DNA from: Desulfobacteraceae bacterium
Lineage (GTDB): Bacteria > Desulfobacterota > Desulfobacteria > Desulfobacterales > Desulfosarcinaceae
DNA: 64,000 nt
NCBI GenBank assembly: GCA_013003715.1
Contig: JABDIN010000033.1
Span: 62,001 to 126,000, forward strand
Direction of reading: 5' to 3'
The translations under genes and the position numbers were made by a program. Positions 16,492-26,764 of the stretch are shown piece after piece. Within the stretch, counting starts at the first letter, position 1. Every line of letters begins with the position of its first letter. The notes beneath the pieces were generated by a model, which was given only the letters and a program-made list of their open reading frames with translations, made no database searches and was not told where the DNA came from.

Positions 16492-17649
16492 TCAATCGGC
16501 TGAATAGTAGAGGCGTGGTAAGATGGGGTTGAGTCCAGCCAGCAACTTATATTCCGATAATCCTGATATTGTCACCAGGCTTTCCACCGAAACCGGCGTG
16601 TCACGTCCTCCGCCCATCAACAGGATCTCGTCTCCGACGACGATGTCGTCGGCATCATCGCCCCGGATATAGATGTTGTTCGCCGTAACGGCCGCCACCA
16701 GGGGTAGATACCGTCCTTTGACCAGGCATAGTGCTTTATCTGCCAGATGAGAGGGATATCCGTCGGGATACCCGATGGCGCCGGTGATCATTGTTTGATA
16801 CTCAGTGGCGCGGTATATTCGATGGTAGGCTACGCTATCGCCGGACTTGATTTTTTTTACACATGAGACCCGCGCCTTGAGGGAAATGGCTGGTTTTAAA
16901 TCGATGCGCCGACGCCGGAATTCCCCGGCAGACGGATAATGACCGAAAAGCATGATGCCCGGGCGCACCAGATCCATGTGCGATTCCGGATTGTCCAGAA
17001 TCGCCGCACTGGATGCCATATGCCGAAGTTCGGGATCAAGTCCGCTTTTGGTTGCAGAACTGATGACAGCGTTGAATCGCCGGAGTTGCTCCCGATCGAA
17101 AATCTTGTCTTCCGAAAGGGAGGTGAACACGCCTTCAATCCGAATGTGCTTAAGCCGGGCGACCTTTTGTATATACGCCAATGCCATATCGTGGGGGACA
17201 CCGACACGTCCCAGACCCGTATCGATTTTAATTTGCACGCCGGTTTTTCTACCCAGCCGCCCGGCAGCAAGATTCAGGAGGTCCACATGATCTGAGAACA
17301 CAGATTGAGAGATATTTACGGTAACGATCTTTTCCGCTTCGGTTGCGGTGAACGGCCCGAGGTTCAGAATGGGGCAGGCTATTCCAGCCTCACGGAGCGA
17401 TATCGCTTCTCTTAAATAACCCACGCACAGCCCCTCCGCCCCGGATCGTTCGAGGTGACGGCCGACTTCAATATGGCCGTGACCATAGGCATTGGCCTTG
17501 ATAACCGGCATCAACGGTGCGTGGCAGATCTGCTGAATCTGCCGGTAATTGTGGGAAATCGCATCCAAATCAACTTCGATCCAGGGGCCGGACAAGTGAT
17601 GCGCTTGATGTTTTAATGCACTTGGGGATCGAAAAACAGGATAGTTCAT
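16492..17649 (-). CDS. alr: Alanine racemase
   Basis: A 385-residue PLP fold-type III alanine racemase interconverting L- and D-alanine. The PLP lysine is K51 in VIKANAYGHGH. The second-base Tyr lies in SVAYHRIYRA, and GRVGVPHDMA and DLVRPGIMLFGHYP are typical. A C-terminal beta domain ends the protein. An N-terminal extension of about 22 residues precedes WIEVDLDAISHNY. It could serve cell-wall D-alanine supply or, given the next 17 kb, D-amino-acid catabolism (the DadX role). It follows the desulfhydrase gene by 75 bases on the same strand. Confidence 0.95.
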   Translation of the reverse strand: MNYPVFRSPSALKHQAHHLSGPWIEVDLDAISHNYRQIQQICHAPLMPVIKANAYGHGHIEVGRHLERSGAEGLCVGYLREAISLREAGIACPILNLGPFTATEAEKIVTVNISQSVFSDHVDLLNLAAGRLGRKTGVQIKIDTGLGRVGVPHDMALAYIQKVARLKHIRIEGVFTSLSEDKIFDREQLRRFNAVISSATKSGLDPELRHMASSAAILDNPESHMDLVRPGIMLFGHYPSAGEFRRRRIDLKPAISLKARVSCVKKIKSGDSVAYHRIYRATEYQTMITGAIGYPDGYPSHLADKALCLVKGRYLPLVAAVTANNIYIRGDDADDIVVGDEILLMGGGRDTPVSVESLVTISGLSEYKLLAGLNPILPRLYYSAD

Positions 17650-17724
17650 CTATAATTTACTCCAAAACGGCATGAAATATTATCCAGCAAGCGGTTCAAT
17701 GGGTATTACTCCACGACCCCTCAA

Positions 17725-18714
17725 CTATAAAAACTCATGATTATAGGCAAACAATTCCGGTGTGCCGCCTGTATGCCAGAACACCACTGTCTCGTCAGGT
17801 TTGAAAAAACCCTTTCGAACGAGGTCGATCAAACCACCCATTGCCCTGCCGGTATATACCGGCCCAAGTAAAATACCCTCAAGCCGGCTGGTCATTTCAA
17901 TGGCTTCCCTTTCGCGGTCGCCGGGGATCGCATACCCGGCACCTAAATAATCACAATTCAGCAGAAAGTCCTTTTCGTGAAGTTCACAAGTTGTCCCGAT
18001 CCGATCGGCCGTGGCCTTGGCGATCCGGGCCATCACCGGTGGAAATGCGGATTCACCGGTCTTCACCTGGTCGATACTGATACCCAGGATTTTACCGGAA
18101 TATCCGTAGACGTCGGCTCCAAGCGTCAGTCCGGCCTGGGTGCCGCCAGAACTGCTGGCCACCACCACATAGTCGGCCGAAAGGCGTTTTTCCGACAATT
18201 GGTGCATCAATTCCTCAATGGCGAGAACATAGCCCACGGTTCCGATTTCATTGGAGCCTCCCACCGGAATGACATACGGCTTTTTCCCCTTGGTGCGAAG
18301 TGCTTCGGCAACCGACTCCATTTGAGCCTCACGCTCGTCACGGCTACACCAGGTCACGCAGGCGCCGAATAAATGGTCGAGGAGCAGGTTGCCGTTGGGC
18401 AGATCCGGCGGTGACCCGGAAAGCACAAGCTCACAGCCCAGTCCGGCCCTTACGGCGGCGGCGGCCGTCAACCGGCAATGATTGGATTGCGCGCCACCGG
18501 CGGTGATCACGGCATCAGCACCCCGGGACAGCGCGTCACCGATGAGGAATTCGAGCTTCCGGATTTTGTTCCCGCCCATGGCCAGACCGGTAAGGTCGTC
18601 CCTTTTTATAAGCAATCCGGGGCCGCCCAGATCGGCCGCTAATTTATGCATTTTTTCCAGCGGGGTGTTCATTTCCGCCAGGTGAAATCGTGGTAAGTTA
18701 TCTGTCTTCATCAT
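17725..18714 (-). CDS. D-cysteine desulfhydrase / ACC-deaminase family enzyme
   Basis: A 329-residue PLP fold-type II enzyme of the DcyD/ACC deaminase group. The PLP lysine is K50 in GGNKIRKLEFL, followed by AGGAQSNHCRLTAAAA and a phosphate-binding SSSGGTQAG. D-cysteine desulfhydrases split D-cysteine to pyruvate, sulfide and ammonia; ACC deaminase opens a cyclopropane amino acid in a similar way. The company of alanine racemase and D-aminoacylase favours D-amino-acid use. The two activities cannot be separated from sequence alone here. The gene is divergent from ridA, with an inverted repeat in the shared upstream region. Confidence 0.85.
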   Translation of the reverse strand: MMKTDNLPRFHLAEMNTPLEKMHKLAADLGGPGLLIKRDDLTGLAMGGNKIRKLEFLIGDALSRGADAVITAGGAQSNHCRLTAAAAVRAGLGCELVLSGSPPDLPNGNLLLDHLFGACVTWCSRDEREAQMESVAEALRTKGKKPYVIPVGGSNEIGTVGYVLAIEELMHQLSEKRLSADYVVVASSSGGTQAGLTLGADVYGYSGKILGISIDQVKTGESAFPPVMARIAKATADRIGTTCELHEKDFLLNCDYLGAGYAIPGDREREAIEMTSRLEGILLGPVYTGRAMGGLIDLVRKGFFKPDETVVFWHTGGTPELFAYNHEFL

Positions 18715-18870
18715 ATTTCTCCCTTTTAACTGTCGGACAAAAGCATGAACCGGATGGGATTAGAATGCATGTTGTTGTTGGTCAGATATACCTGCGAACA
18801 TCAGCATACGTTACCTTGGCCATTCCTGTCCACCCAAGATATTATCCTGTTTTTCAAGTTGTTGGGGAAG

Positions 18871-18913
18871 TGTCAACAAATTTATTTTATAGTTTAAAAA
18901 AAATTTGTTGACA
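18871..18913. promoter_or_regulatory. Inverted repeat between dcyD-like gene and ridA
   Basis: TGTCAACAAATTT (18871-18883) and AAATTTGTTGACA (18901-18913) are a perfect 13-bp inverted repeat with an AT-rich 17-base spacer. Each arm also carries a TTGACA hexamer that points outward, one toward each gene. This is a likely operator for divergent control of the island, perhaps by the DauR-like regulator at 29076. No clear -10 lies at 17 bases from either arm. Confidence 0.5.
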
Positions 18914-19065
18914 TAGTATAATAAATTATGGATACAGCATCCAGCAATACACCGTATTCAGTTTGGAAACGGTTTGCGTGCCGGTCTTTATTATTAGAAT
19001 GGAATTTCCTTATCTTTTTCCTCTCTCCGAAAGTTAAGAACACAGTCAATGAAAGGTGAAATCGC

Positions 19066-19443
19066 ATGCGAGAAGTCGTGAAAACCGAAAAGGCCCCCAA
19101 AGCCATCGGCCCATACTCCCAGGCTATCAAAACCGGTGGTCTGCTTTTTGTCTCCGGGCAGATTCCCCTCGATCCGGAAACAGGTGAACTGGTGGGCACC
19201 GATATCGTCACCCAGACCCGCAAAGTACTCGATAATCTCAAAGCTGTCATAAAGGCAGGTAGCAGCGAACTTGAGAATGTCGCCAAGTGCACCTGTTTTT
19301 TGGCGGATATGAACGATTTTACAGCGTTTAATGATGTTTACAAAGAATATTTCGGGATCATTGCACCCGCAAGGGAGTGTATTGCGGCTGCCGGGCTTCC
19401 CAAAGGCGCGCGTGTTGAAGTTTCAGCCATCTGTTGCTTATAG
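19066..19443 (+). CDS. ridA: RidA/YjgF family enamine/imine deaminase
   Basis: A 125-residue RidA protein, which hydrolyses reactive 2-aminoacrylate and other enamines released by PLP enzymes such as cysteine desulfhydrases. The sequence has APKAIGPYSQA, VSGQIPLDPETG, and the catalytic Arg103 in PARECIAA. The usual C-terminal VEIEAIA is VEVSAICC here, a small departure. Its place beside a D-cysteine desulfhydrase and a C-S lyase, both of which make aminoacrylate, fits the role directly. It starts the plus-strand half of the island; the transporter gene follows 84 bases later. Confidence 0.92.
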   Translation: MREVVKTEKAPKAIGPYSQAIKTGGLLFVSGQIPLDPETGELVGTDIVTQTRKVLDNLKAVIKAGSSELENVAKCTCFLADMNDFTAFNDVYKEYFGIIAPARECIAAAGLPKGARVEVSAICCL

Positions 19444-19527
19444 AACATTTTCTGCTTCCTTCTACTTGCATGAGGCGGAAATTCACACCGGGTAGTACGA
19501 ACCAATCAATACTAAAGGAGGATGAGG

Positions 19528-21150
19528 ATGAAGATTTGGAAAATCGGATTGTCATTGGTACTCACACTTGGCCTGTTGGGGGCTGATCATTCGTTTGCCG
19601 TTCGAAAAGGGGGGACCTTCAACTGGATAGCGCCCTATGGCAGTAAAATCGACACCCTGGATCCCAATAATTCGGGAGATGAGCAAAACGGTCTTGTGAC
19701 CATGAATATCTTCCGATGTCTATACCGGTGGAATGCGGCCGAGAATAAGCCCCAATTGGAATTGGCGGACGCAGTGGATATTTCTCCGGATGGATTGGTC
19801 TACACCTATTCACTGAAAAGAAATGTTAAATTCCATAACGGCCGGCAGTTGACGGCCGACGACATCATTTATACCTATAATCGAATCGCCAATCCGGATA
19901 ATGCGCTCTCCGGCACCCAAAATTTAGTGTTCATCAGGGGTGCCATGGATGTGTTCGAACACAAGGCCAAAGAGGTCGCCGGCCTTAAAAAAATAGACGA
20001 CCATAAACTGGAAATCACACTGACGTCCGCCATTGATCCGGCATTCTTTCTATACAGTTTTCCCATGTCCATCGTACCGAAGGAAGAGGTGGAACGGATG
20101 GATCGCCCATTCTCTTCAAATCCGGTGGGATGTGGACCTTTCAAATTCGTAAAATGGGTGAAAGGCAGTGAGGTGGTCCTCGAAAGATTTGAAGATTATT
20201 ATGAATCCGGAAAACCGTACCTGGATAAATTGGTTTTTAAAATCATGAGTTCCAGTGCTGCACGGGACTTATCCTATCGTGCCAAAGAGCTCGATGCGAA
20301 CCTGCTTTACGCCACCCAATACGCAGCATATAAAAAGGACCCGGAGCTGTCGAAAAACCTGGTGGAGGTGGCCGAAATGTTCACCCGATTCGTCGCCTTC
20401 AATCCGGAGTGGGAACTGGCGGACGGCAGGAAGCCGTTCTCGGATGTCCGTGTCCGACAGGCCTTTAATTATGCCATTAACACGGACTTGATCGTAAAGA
20501 AGTATGCCAAAAACAAGGCCTATCCGGCCATCAGTTTTCTGGCGCCCACGACACCCGGATATGACCCCAACGGAAAACGGTATGAATATAATCCGGAAAA
20601 AGCCAAGGCACTGATGAAAGCAGCCGGGTATGAGAAGGGGTTTGACCTCGAGATCATCGGTACCGGCGACAGCTCTTACGGGACCGGGGTCATTGAAGTG
20701 GCCATCCCCTTTCTGAAAAAAATCAATATCAGTGCTTCAGCCCTCACTTTGGAGGGTGCGGCCAAGTATAAACGCCAGGGCGACCGGAATTTTGAAGCCA
20801 TGATCTGTTCCTTCGGATCGGGCCCCGACGGGATATCTGCTTTGATGCTTTTTCACTCCACCAAAGCCAAGAAACTGCCGAACGTCGCCCGATACAAGAA
20901 TGGGGAATATGACCGAACGCTCGATTTGGCCGCCGAAACCCGGGATCCCGAACAACGGATCGCCTATGTGAAAAAAGCCAATGAAATCCTCCAGGCGGAT
21001 GCCCCAATCTGGTTCTACAACTACAATAAGGCCGTCATTGCACACCATCCCTGGGTGCACGGTATACAAAAAGTGGGTATCGAGCATATGTTCCAGGATT
21101 TCACGGAGGTATGGGTGGAAGCCACATCTCCCAGAGCCAATGCTAAATAA
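19528..21150 (+). CDS. Peptide ABC transporter substrate-binding protein (family 5)
   Basis: A 540-residue periplasmic binding protein of the Dpp/Opp family. A signal peptide covers about residues 1-24 (KIWKIGLSLVLTLGLLGADH then SFA). The mature part has TLDPNNSGDEQ, LKRNVKFHNGRQLTADDI and GCGPFKFVKW, all hallmarks of SBP family 5. The start at 19528 is chosen over 19522 because AAAGGAGG ends only one base before the latter. It should deliver peptides or N-acyl amino acids to the permeases encoded next. An intergenic hairpin after the stop may raise its level over the permeases. Confidence 0.92.
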   Translation: MKIWKIGLSLVLTLGLLGADHSFAVRKGGTFNWIAPYGSKIDTLDPNNSGDEQNGLVTMNIFRCLYRWNAAENKPQLELADAVDISPDGLVYTYSLKRNVKFHNGRQLTADDIIYTYNRIANPDNALSGTQNLVFIRGAMDVFEHKAKEVAGLKKIDDHKLEITLTSAIDPAFFLYSFPMSIVPKEEVERMDRPFSSNPVGCGPFKFVKWVKGSEVVLERFEDYYESGKPYLDKLVFKIMSSSAARDLSYRAKELDANLLYATQYAAYKKDPELSKNLVEVAEMFTRFVAFNPEWELADGRKPFSDVRVRQAFNYAINTDLIVKKYAKNKAYPAISFLAPTTPGYDPNGKRYEYNPEKAKALMKAAGYEKGFDLEIIGTGDSSYGTGVIEVAIPFLKKINISASALTLEGAAKYKRQGDRNFEAMICSFGSGPDGISALMLFHSTKAKKLPNVARYKNGEYDRTLDLAAETRDPEQRIAYVKKANEILQADAPIWFYNYNKAVIAHHPWVHGIQKVGIEHMFQDFTEVWVEATSPRANAK

Positions 21151-21203
21151 GCCTTTCGGATCATGAGGCAATCAATCCATTAACGGATTGTTGCTCTCCT
21201 CCT

Positions 21204-21244
21204 CCCTCTCTCGGTGGACTCATCCGCAGGGAGAGGGGTTTTTT
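21204..21244 (+). terminator. Attenuating hairpin between binding protein and permeases
   Basis: CCCTCTC (21204-21210) and GAGAGGG (21231-21237) pair, followed by a G and six T. The large loop (20 bases) makes it imperfect, so it could be a partial terminator that favours the binding-protein message, as is common in peptide transporter operons. Confidence 0.6.
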
Positions 21245-21268
21245 ATCTGAGGTTGATGTGGAGGAACA

Positions 21269-22198
21269 ATGATTTCGTATGTTTTACGCAGGTTGATTCA
21301 ATTTGTTCCCACCATCTTCGGTGTGACCCTTATCGTTTTTTTTCTTCTCAATGTCCTGCCCGGAAATGCGGCCATGATGGCAGGTGGAAAAAACCGGATT
21401 CCACCGGCAGCCCAGAAATTGATGATTAAAAAGTGGGGATTGGATCAGCCGGTTTACGCGCGATATTTCAAATATATAAAGGGCCTCTGCACGGCTGATC
21501 TCGGTACGTCTTTTATCAGCGGTGAACGCGTGACCGACGTGCTTGCCCCCCGTTTGTGGCCGACATTCAAATTGGCGGTCATCGCCCTGGCAATAGCCTG
21601 CGTTACCGGAATACCCTTGGGATTTTACTCCGCCCTGCGCCAGGGGACGGCCATGGATACCGTAACCATGATCGGGGCGGTATCCGGTGTATCCATGCCC
21701 CAGTTCTGGCTGGGACTGCTGCTGATGTATTTTTTCTCCGTCTATTTGAAAATCCTTCCCACAGTGGGATACGGCAACGGGGATCCAAAGTTTATTATCC
21801 TCCCTGCAATCACATTGGGGGTCGGATACATGGCGCTTCTGGCGAGAACCACCCGGGCGGCCGTCGTGGAAACCTTGTCACAGGACTATATCCGTACCGC
21901 CAGATCCAAAGGCATATCGGACCTGTTGATCAACAGGCGCCACGTGCTCCGCAACACCCTGACCATCATCCTCACCTCGGCAGGTCTCCAATTCGGATCG
22001 CTTTTAGGCGGAACTGTCGTTGTGGAAACCTTGTTTTCCTGGCCGGGTCTCGGCACCATGATGGTCAACTCCATATATTATCGGGATACGCCCATCACTC
22101 AGGGCTGCGTCATGATCATCATTGTCGGGTTTCTGGTCATCAATCTTCTCGTGGATTTATCGTATGCCCTGATTGATCCGAGAATCAAATATCAATAA
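21269..22198 (+). CDS. Peptide ABC transporter permease, DppB/OppB type
   Basis: A 309-residue inner-membrane permease. The N-terminal MISYVLRRLIQFVPTIFGVT and six predicted helices are those of DppB-type subunits. The EAA loop contacting the ATPase lies near DYIRTARSKGISDLLI. GGTVVVETLFSWPGLG is a further family motif. It forms the pore with the next permease. It is separated from the binding-protein gene by a hairpin and from the next gene by 14 bases. Confidence 0.93.
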   Translation: MISYVLRRLIQFVPTIFGVTLIVFFLLNVLPGNAAMMAGGKNRIPPAAQKLMIKKWGLDQPVYARYFKYIKGLCTADLGTSFISGERVTDVLAPRLWPTFKLAVIALAIACVTGIPLGFYSALRQGTAMDTVTMIGAVSGVSMPQFWLGLLLMYFFSVYLKILPTVGYGNGDPKFIILPAITLGVGYMALLARTTRAAVVETLSQDYIRTARSKGISDLLINRRHVLRNTLTIILTSAGLQFGSLLGGTVVVETLFSWPGLGTMMVNSIYYRDTPITQGCVMIIIVGFLVINLLVDLSYALIDPRIKYQ

Positions 22199-22212
22199 AG
22201 GAACCTTACCAC

Positions 22213-23052
22213 GTGGACAATTGGGTGAAAAAAATCCGCAAACGGACGAATCTGGTGGCTGGAACCATCGTATTTCTCATCATTGTCTTCGTTGCTGTTT
22301 TTGCACCTTACCTGGCGCCGACTCACCCCTGGGACGATGCGGATCTGATGATATCGGAGCTCCCGCCTTCCGGGGAATACCTGTTTGGTACCGATTCCAA
22401 GGGCAGGGATATTCTATCGCGGGTGATTTACGGATCACGGATATCCCTGAGCGTTGGTGTTATCAGCCAACTGATCAACAGTGTTATTGGTATTGTTTTC
22501 GGACTGACCGCCGGCTATTTCGGGCGACTATGGGATGATATCGTGGTGGCCGTCGCCAACATCATGCTTTCCATTCCCTCGTTGATATTCGCATTGGCGG
22601 TTATGGCGCTGCTGGGGCCGGGACTGATCAATGTATTCATCGCCCTGGGACTGACCAACTGGGCCTATACCTGTCGTATTACGCGTTCACAGGTGTTGGG
22701 AACAAAAAATCAGAATTATGTGAAGGCCGCAAAAGCCATGGGTTTCGGACGGTGCCGGGTGATGTTCCTTCATATTCTGCCGAACATTTTCGGTCCGATC
22801 CTGGTTATGGCTTCTCTCGGTATGGCCGATGCCATACTCATGGAGGCCTCCCTCTCGTTTTTAGGGTTGGGTACCCAGCCGCCTGTGCCCAGTTGGGGGG
22901 GAATGCTTGCCGGTGCACGGGAACAATTGTTTACGGCGCCATGGTTGTCCATTTTTCCGGGGCTGGCCATTTTTATCACCGTTCTGGGGCTCAATCTTCT
23001 CGGTGACGGATTACGTGATCTGCTCGATCCCCATATGTCCGAGACAAAATGA
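22213..23052 (+). CDS. Peptide ABC transporter permease, DppC/OppC type
   Basis: A 279-residue partner permease. It has the DppC-type N-terminal helix followed by a periplasmic part with GEYLFGTDSKGRDILSRVIY, five further helices, an EAA-loop NYVKAAKAMGFGRCRVMFLH and a terminal LGLNLLGDGLRDLLDP, all typical. The start codon is GTG at 22213, preceded by AAGGAA. It is the fourth gene of the plus-strand unit and pairs with the upstream permease. Confidence 0.93.
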   Translation: MDNWVKKIRKRTNLVAGTIVFLIIVFVAVFAPYLAPTHPWDDADLMISELPPSGEYLFGTDSKGRDILSRVIYGSRISLSVGVISQLINSVIGIVFGLTAGYFGRLWDDIVVAVANIMLSIPSLIFALAVMALLGPGLINVFIALGLTNWAYTCRITRSQVLGTKNQNYVKAAKAMGFGRCRVMFLHILPNIFGPILVMASLGMADAILMEASLSFLGLGTQPPVPSWGGMLAGAREQLFTAPWLSIFPGLAIFITVLGLNLLGDGLRDLLDPHMSETK

Positions 23053-23096
23053 CAACCGGCAGCCATTGTTTTTCATCACATTTGGAGTAATGCCCC

Positions 23097-24088
<992 letters not shown>

Positions 24089-24092
<4 letters not shown>

Positions 24093-25126
24093 AAAAAAAA
24101 TACCCTCACGACGTGGTATCTTCTTCCGGCAATATCGGGAGCGCTGCAGAAAACCCGATGCTCAGTGTTGAGGATTTAAAGGTGTATTTTCCGGTTGAAA
24201 CAGGGTTCCTTTCACGGCGTCGTGAATATGTTTATGCTGTGGATGGTGTGTCTTTCGACCTGAAAAAAGGTGAGACCCTGGGAATTGTCGGGGAAAGTGG
24301 TTGCGGAAAAACCACCACCGGAATGGCGGTATTGAATCTGGAACAACCGACATCGGGCCGGGTGGTATTCAAGGGTCAGGACATTACGGATTTCAGGAAG
24401 CTGTCCACTGAAACCCAACTGCAGCTGAGAAAGGAAATGCAGGTCATTTTCCAGGACCCCTATTCGTCCCTCAATCCCCGCACTAGTTTGGATAAGATTC
24501 TCGAAGAACCCATGAAAGTGCATGGATTGTATCCGTCCCCTGGGGAGCGGCGGGATCGCGTCGCCTATCTACTTGAAAGGGTGGGGCTGACCCCGTCTCA
24601 GGGTAAACGTTATCCCCATTCCTTCAGCGGTGGGCAACGGCAGCGCATTGGGATTGCCCGGTCACTTGCGTTGAATCCGTCCATGATCGTCGGCGACGAA
24701 CCGGTCTCGGCGCTGGATGTGTCCATCCAGGCACAGATCATCAATCTATTGATTGACCTGCAAAGTGAATTCGACCTTTCATATGTATTGATAGCCCACG
24801 ACCTGGCTGTGGTGGAGCACATCTCGGACCGAATCGCCGTCATGTACCTGGGACGGATCGTTGAGACAGCGCCCTATGACCGGCTGTTCGTCAATCCGCT
24901 GCACCCCTATACCCAGGCCCTCATGTCGGCCATACCTGTTCCGGATCCAAAGGCCCGGAAAAACCGTATCGTGTTGACCGGCGATGTGCCCAGTCCACGC
25001 CATCCGCCCAGTGGTTGCGCGTTCCATCCCCGCTGTCCGGAACGACTTGCTGAATGCTCGGAATCGGCTCCAGGGTTGCTGCACAAAGGGCAGGCTCACC
25101 ATGTCGCCTGCCATCTCGTGCGGTGA
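24089..25126 (+). CDS. Peptide ABC transporter ATPase, DppF/OppF type
   Basis: A 345-residue second ATPase of the importer. About 24 extra residues precede LSVEDLKVYFPVETGF. Walker A is GESGCGKTT, the signature FSGGQRQRIGIARSL, Walker B MIVGDEPVSALDVS. The C-terminal CAFHPRCPERLAEC matches its partner's Cys cluster. The pair should energise uptake. It overlaps dppD-like by four bases, and the D-aminoacylase begins 47 bases after its stop. Confidence 0.95.
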
Positions 25127-25173
25127 ACCCGGTACACCCCAAAAACGTCCTTACCATGAGAAACTGGTGAATC

Positions 25174-26763
25174 ATGTATGACATTCTGATTAAAAACGGG
25201 GAGATCATCGATGGTACCGGCAGACCGCGCGTCCGGATGGATCTGGCCCTTCGAAAGGACACCATCGTCGAAATGGGCACCGCCATACAAGGGCATGCGA
25301 CGGCTACCATCGATGCGGCCGGCAGCATTGTGTCCCCGGGATTTATTGATATGCACTCCCATGCTGATTTCTCACTTCCCGCGGGACCTGCCGATTCTCT
25401 CACCTGTCAGGGTGTGACCACTGCCGTCATCGGCCAGTGCGGGGAAACTCCGGCCCCCCTGCTGTCGGATACTCGTTCGGCGGTCATCGGTAACTATCAG
25501 ACCCAGGGGGGTGCCCTTCCATGGGACAGGTGGAGCGACTTTGGTTCCTATCTCAATTATTTAAAAGAGTCCGGATTGACCATGAATATCGTATCCCTGG
25601 CGGGACAGGGGACGATACGCGCAGGAGTTATGGGATACAGTGCAAAAGCAGCCACCCCTGATCAAATAACCGCCATGCAGGCGCAAGTTGAAAAGGTCAT
25701 GGAGAGCGGCGCTTTTGGTATTTCCACCGGTTTGATTTATCCACCGGGCTCATATGCCACCACCGAAGAACTCATTGAGGTCGTGCGGCCGGTTACGGCA
25801 TACAACGGCTATTATTTCAGTCATATTCGCGGAGAGGATCATGCTTTGCTGGATGCCGTGGCCGAAGCCATCCGGATTGGCCGCGAAACCGGTGCCCGGG
25901 TGCAAATCAGTCATCACAAGGTCTGTTGGCCACGGAACTGGGACATTCAGGAAAAAGCGTTGGCACTCATAGATGATGCCATTGCCGAGGGAATGGATGT
26001 GAGTGCCGACGTATACCCCTATGTGGCGGCCTCCACCGGGTTATCAAACAATTTACCGGACTGGGCCCATGAAGGCGGAAAACCGGCGATACTCGAGCGG
26101 CTTTCCGATCCGGACACCCGGCGGCAAATGATATCGGACATGAGAAATGACTGGGACGGTTCCTGGGAAAAGGTCATGATCAGCCGATGCCCGACTCAAC
26201 CGGAATTTGAGGGACGGTTCATTTCGGAACTGGCGTTGTCCACCGGGCAGGAGCCGGAAGTGTTTGTGTTTGATGCACTCCTTAGCGCGGATCTAAATAT
26301 CAGCGTTGTTTTATTTCTGATATCGGAAAACAACTTGCAACAGGTGATGTCACACCCGGCCGTGATGATCGGATCGGACAGCTATGGGTTTACAATGGAC
26401 GGGCGGGAACAAATGGGTTTGCCCCACCCTCGCAGTTTCGGCACTTTTCCCAGGGTCCTGGGACGGTATGTCAGAGATTTGGGGGTGATACCGCTGGAAA
26501 CAGCCGTACACAAAATGACGGGCCTCGCCGCACAAAAAATGGGTTTGACGGACAGAGGCCGCATTGCATCAGGGCTCAAAGCAGACCTGGTGGTGTTTGA
26601 TCCCGCGTTAATATCCGATCCGGCTACATTTGAAAATCCGTTTCAACCACCCACGGGTGTCCGGCATGTGATATGTAATGGTGAATTTGTAGTTCATGAT
26701 GGATATTTACAACAACATCTTCCGGGTCGAATCATCAAAAATTCCACCGCCAGCAGGTATTGA
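25174..26763 (+). CDS. N-acyl-D-amino-acid deacylase
   Basis: A 529-residue amidohydrolase of the D-aminoacylase family, cleaving N-acyl-D-amino acids to the free D-amino acid and a carboxylate. The metal site begins with H61-x-H63 in DMHSHADFS; C89 in VIGQCGE matches the bridging Cys known in D-aminoacylases, and YYFSHIRGED and QISHHKVCW supply further His ligands. The small beta domain is split between the two ends (IIDGTGRPRV and SGLKADLVVFDP). Directly after a peptide importer, it explains the likely import of N-acyl or D-residue compounds. The MalY/PatB gene starts 2 bases after its stop. Confidence 0.92.
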   Translation: MYDILIKNGEIIDGTGRPRVRMDLALRKDTIVEMGTAIQGHATATIDAAGSIVSPGFIDMHSHADFSLPAGPADSLTCQGVTTAVIGQCGETPAPLLSDTRSAVIGNYQTQGGALPWDRWSDFGSYLNYLKESGLTMNIVSLAGQGTIRAGVMGYSAKAATPDQITAMQAQVEKVMESGAFGISTGLIYPPGSYATTEELIEVVRPVTAYNGYYFSHIRGEDHALLDAVAEAIRIGRETGARVQISHHKVCWPRNWDIQEKALALIDDAIAEGMDVSADVYPYVAASTGLSNNLPDWAHEGGKPAILERLSDPDTRRQMISDMRNDWDGSWEKVMISRCPTQPEFEGRFISELALSTGQEPEVFVFDALLSADLNISVVLFLISENNLQQVMSHPAVMIGSDSYGFTMDGREQMGLPHPRSFGTFPRVLGRYVRDLGVIPLETAVHKMTGLAAQKMGLTDRGRIASGLKADLVVFDPALISDPATFENPFQPPTGVRHVICNGEFVVHDGYLQQHLPGRIIKNSTASRY

Positions 26764-26764
26764 C

